A DNA stretch of 64,000 nucleotides from Pseudomonadota bacterium. GTDB taxonomy: Bacteria > Pseudomonadota > Alphaproteobacteria > Rhizobiales > Rhizobiaceae. How positions within the stretch are numbered: position 1 is the first letter of the stretch; each line of letters starts with the position of its first letter. The notes under the pieces were generated by a model. It saw nothing but the letters and a program-made list of their open reading frames with translations, was not told where the DNA came from and searched no databases. Shown one piece after another: positions 61,610 through 64,000 of the stretch. Location: NCBI GenBank assembly GCA_023451735.1, contig JAEXYH010000007.1, forward strand, positions 1-64,000, read 5' to 3'. The position numbers and the translations under genes are program-made.

Positions 61610-61661
61610 GGCGAGTTCCCTCGATGCAATTGATGAAAAGAAATTGAAGCAGGCTGGAGCA

Positions 61662-61691
61662 ATGGCCGGCACGCGCGATGCGGCCGGCCAT
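61662..61691 (-). promoter_or_regulatory. stem-loop between peptide gene and exporter gene
   Basis: ATGGCCGGC and GCCGGCCAT form a perfect 9-bp stem around a 12-base loop, 36 bases after the peptide stop. It probably allows only partial read-through, giving abundant peptide and less exporter, or protects the peptide mRNA. No T-run follows. Confidence 0.5.
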
Positions 61692-61726
61692 CACTCGCGG
61701 GCCAAATGAGCCCTGAAGCAGCAGCC

Positions 61727-61996
61727 TTAGAGGAGGCCGCCGAGCAGACCGCCGTCATTATTGTCGGAACTGCTGAAATCCTGGCTGTCGCTGGACGATG
61801 ACACACCGATCAGCGTCGGCGCCGAGAGGCCGAGACCGATGTCACCGATGCCGGTGAAGCTCGACGAGTCGCCGTCGCTGCCATCGGTGTTGGAGGTGTG
61901 CAGAATGTCAGACGCCTGAAAGCCGAGACCTGGGCTGGTGCCAATCGTCGTACCAAAATCATTAGAATCGTTCGTGAACTGGATATCGTCAGCCAT
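61727..61996 (-). CDS. 89-aa acidic peptide without Lys, Arg or Cys; probable type I secretion substrate
   Basis: The ATG at 61996 has GAAGGA 7 bases upstream; an in-frame ATG at 62020 would add eight residues. The sequence MADDIQFTNDSNDFG to the end contains no Lys, Arg or Cys, one His, and about 15 Asp, with many Ser and Gly. Asp followed by GGLLGGLL forms the extreme C-terminus, similar in type to the acidic-then-hydrophobic tails of uncleaved type I substrates. There is no N-terminal signal peptide and no RTX nonapeptide. It is the first gene before the exporter, adaptor and low-complexity protein. Confidence 0.75.
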   Translation of the reverse strand: MADDIQFTNDSNDFGTTIGTSPGLGFQASDILHTSNTDGSDGDSSSFTGIGDIGLGLSAPTLIGVSSSSDSQDFSSSDNNDGGLLGGLL

Positions 61997-62742
61997 GTGT
62001 AAATCCTTCTCTCTGAGCAAAGCTCTTTGGTTTGGATGATCACGGCCGCGGCACGACCGTCATCGGCACACCAATCCGGCGCAGTGCACGTTGTTGCCGC
62101 CTCATTCTTGGAAAGTTTGCGTCAAATCTGCGCGGCATTGGCCATAAAGGATGCGACAATCTGCGTAGTGGCATTGCGTAAGCGCTAAACGAATAGGCCA
62201 ATACCTCGACGGCGGATGCCGTAATTCGCATCATTGTGAGCCGCAGTCAGCGACCGGCGCGACGCGAAGTTTATTTTCGCGCTCAAGTAAAACTTTCGCC
62301 CATCGTCTTCGTAGTGGCTCAGAATATTTAAGTTGGCGTCTGTTCGACCGAGACTATCGCTCATCAACCGACTCTTCGTCCGGAAACGCGGGCCTCAGTC
62401 GGGCACAAACGGGAGCCACTCTTCGCAGCAGAACAAACTCGATTCGCATTCCGCAGCTGCGCGAGTAAGCTCTGACCGTCGTCACGCTGTGAATGACAAC
62501 GCAATGTCAAAAATGACTCCAGGTCGCAATTTTCTCAATCGCGGTCCTGCGCCTTGCTCCCGGCACAATGCAGTCGCGTCGCCGACGCCAATTTAATGCA
62601 GAGTTGACGCGCAGTATGCGGCTTGTTGCGGCCGAACACGACGGGGCGTGGCTCGCAACGTCATAAGCATCTCGCTTTACCCCAGCGGACCTTCGAGGGC
62701 CCGACCAGTGTCTCCAACCGCGAAGAGCTGTGCACCATCCAG
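61997..62742. other. 0.75-kb region upstream of the secretion operon
   Basis: It must hold the promoter of the peptide-exporter operon. The short frames here lack ribosome sites and protein-like composition. No recognisable operator was found apart from the palindrome at 62743. Confidence 0.4.
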
Positions 62743-62787
62743 CGTTGTCCAACGCCCCAGTCATCTTGACTAGAGCGTTGGACAACG
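62743..62787. terminator. long interrupted palindrome downstream of the outer-membrane protein gene
   Basis: CGTTGTCCAACGC (62743-62755) and GCGTTGGACAACG (62775-62787) are perfect 13-bp reverse complements. Inside them AGTCA and TGACT pair again around TCT, giving a cruciform-like hairpin with two internal 3-base loops. It lies 35 bases past the stop of the minus-strand porin-like gene, so it may end that transcript; no T-run is present. Confidence 0.5.
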
Positions 62788-62822
62788 ACGATGAGCGCGC
62801 GCGTCACGCAGACCGGAGTTAT

Positions 62823-63695
62823 TTATAGAGCGCCAAACTTGAAGTTGATGCCCGCGCGAACGAGATCGCCATCATTGCGAACAGTCGCACTATAATTGCC
62901 AGGTCCGCCGTTCACACCTGGAATAGCCAAGCTTCGTTCACCCAGATCGTAGTGAATGTACTCGACTTTGAGCGTAACAGCGTTGGAGTTGAAGACATTC
63001 AAACGGTTGAATACGCTGTCCGATGTGACGGCATATTCCAAGCCGCCCCCGTAAGCGTAGCCAGTTTGGATGCTATTCTGCCGACCTTGGAAGAACGGTA
63101 TCGCGCCATTCGGAGCAAAAAAGGTGACCTGGCTATCAACGCCGCCGTAAGCAAAACCACCGGTCCCGTAAATCAGCAGGCGGTCGAAAGCGTAGCCAAC
63201 TCGGCCACGAACCGTACCCAGGAATTCGAGGTTCCCACGGTACTCATTGACACGGGTCGTGAGCGGGGCACCGGGCGTGACGAGTGGACCAAAGTTGGTC
63301 GTGTTACTTAGCGTCTGCGTCTGGCGGAGGTCTGTATAGGCGGCGTCAGCTTCTACGCCGAGAACGGCACCCGTGCCTGCGCCAAACTGATAATTGTAGC
63401 CAATCTGACCACCGCCGGTGAAGCCGTCGCTGCGGACCGTCGTGCCAAATGGACGCAAGCCTGCAGCTAAAGCAGCATTGTTGTTCGCAAGGTCACCGAC
63501 GGTATTGCTGAAGCGAGTATCCGCATCAAAAGCGTACCCAGCATTTAGGCCGAAGTAGCCGCCCGTCCAGGTGAAAATCGGCGCTGCCATCGGCGCCGCT
63601 TTGCTGTACGTCCGCGGCGCCATGTCGGCAGCAAACGCTGGTGCGGAAAGTGCCAGCGCAAGAAGGCCCGCGGTGCCCATCAAGTGACATTTCAT
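62823..63695 (-). CDS. outer-membrane beta-barrel protein (Omp25/RopB-like)
   Basis: The ATG at 63695 has GAGGAAACG upstream; 290 residues. A signal peptide (MKCHLMGTAGLLALALSAPA, cleavage after FAA) is followed by FTWTGGYFGLNAGYAF, the opening strand pair of Omp25-type porin-like proteins. Repeated amphipathic strands follow (GGQIGYNYQFGAG; GTVRGRVGYAFDRLLIYGTG; LKVEYIHYDLGERSL), closing with RAGINFKFGAL. It is a structural or immunogenic barrel of about eight strands common in Bradyrhizobiaceae. No functional link to the secretion operon is visible. Confidence 0.9.
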   Translation of the reverse strand: MKCHLMGTAGLLALALSAPAFAADMAPRTYSKAAPMAAPIFTWTGGYFGLNAGYAFDADTRFSNTVGDLANNNAALAAGLRPFGTTVRSDGFTGGGQIGYNYQFGAGTGAVLGVEADAAYTDLRQTQTLSNTTNFGPLVTPGAPLTTRVNEYRGNLEFLGTVRGRVGYAFDRLLIYGTGGFAYGGVDSQVTFFAPNGAIPFFQGRQNSIQTGYAYGGGLEYAVTSDSVFNRLNVFNSNAVTLKVEYIHYDLGERSLAIPGVNGGPGNYSATVRNDGDLVRAGINFKFGAL

Positions 63696-64000
63696 GATCG
63701 TTTCCTCAGCTTCAGCCATGTCGGCCGAGGAAGTGTTACCGATATTCGAGGCTTTGCCTGTTGCTGTCTTGAGACACTTTCTAACTCAGTGTTTCCGTCG
63801 ACATAATTTCGGTATTCAGTGGCAGTTCATCGCGTTGCGAAAAAGCCGCGTCTGCAAAAACGTTTCGAGCAAGGCACAAGAACCTAACAGCACGCCGCAA
63901 CGGTTATAAACGACAACGGCAGCAGCATGAACGTGGGTCATGCTTTGCAAACAACGATATCGCCGGCATGACTAACGAGGCAGAAGCAAAATCGGCACAC
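63696..64000. other. intergenic end of window
   Basis: About 305 bases upstream of the outer-membrane protein gene, presumably containing its promoter. I see no gene or clear repeat in it. Confidence 0.4.

Noticed and set aside
59876..61633. 585-codon plus-strand open frame
   Set aside because: Antisense to the type I exporter; its composition (many His, Arg, Gln) is that of a reverse-complement shadow.
1..64000. tRNA, rRNA or CRISPR array
   Set aside because: No cloverleaf-like segment, rRNA-like stretch or regularly spaced repeat was noticed on reading; a dedicated covariance search was not possible.

Overview
The window reads as high-GC alphaproteobacterial DNA of the Bradyrhizobium / Rhodopseudomonas / Afipia group. 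A complete repABC replication and partition unit with two parS-type palindromes and a counter-transcribed RNA (48.2-52.2 kb) indicates a plasmid or chromid. This assignment rests on gene families and motifs read by eye; no database search was run.

Layout. 0-1.4 kb: the end of a glycine-rich protein, three small hypothetical genes, and a tail-to-tail junction of two broken genes (TolA-like and NmrA-like). 1.4-2.3 kb: a LysR regulator. 2.4-25.5 kb: a catabolic region made of a minus-strand IclR gene and polyamine-type ABC transporter (solute-binding protein, fused double permease, ATPase), then a plus-strand run of eight genes (CoA-transferase A and B, molybdopterin oxidoreductase, AhpD-like protein, class II aldolase, PfkB kinase, SDR, AcuI/YhdH-type reductase). 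A 1.5-kb IS1182-type element follows, and then a minus-strand acyl-CoA unit (acyl-CoA dehydrogenase, NDP-forming acyl-CoA synthetase, small protein, hydrolase, Liv-type binding protein, aldehyde dehydrogenase) divergent from a LysR gene.

25.5-42.7 kb: a dense signalling region. It holds a membrane hybrid kinase, an RsbQ/KAI2-like hydrolase translationally coupled to a PAS histidine kinase, and a long co-directional minus-strand array: three response regulators, a four-PAS membrane kinase, a receiver-nucleotidyl cyclase, a GAF kinase, a metallo-beta-lactamase-fold hydrolase, an FAD oxidoreductase and a Tat-exported hydrolase. A second copy of the metallo-hydrolase gene and an MscS channel lie on the other strand. 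42.7-44.8 kb is eroded (SCO1 relic, little coding). 44.8-46.6 kb holds an ECF sigma factor, a ParA-like protein with a degenerate P-loop and a small protein.

46.7-54.0 kb is the plasmid backbone: a DUF1612/HTH_13 protein, parS, repA, repB, ctRNA, repC and a hipBA toxin-antitoxin pair. 54.0-57.6 kb is decayed DNA with GNAT and large-protein relics and two plausible small genes. 57.6-62.0 kb is a type I secretion operon led by a gene for an 89-residue acidic peptide with no Lys, Arg or Cys, followed by a stem-loop, an ABC exporter, an HlyD adaptor and a 318-residue low-complexity protein. This is the strongest candidate here for an undescribed system. The window ends with a beta-barrel outer-membrane protein.

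A short palindrome (GTCCGCTTTGCGCC...GGAC) recurs at least five times between genes, and the IS element is inserted exactly into the loop of a sixth copy.
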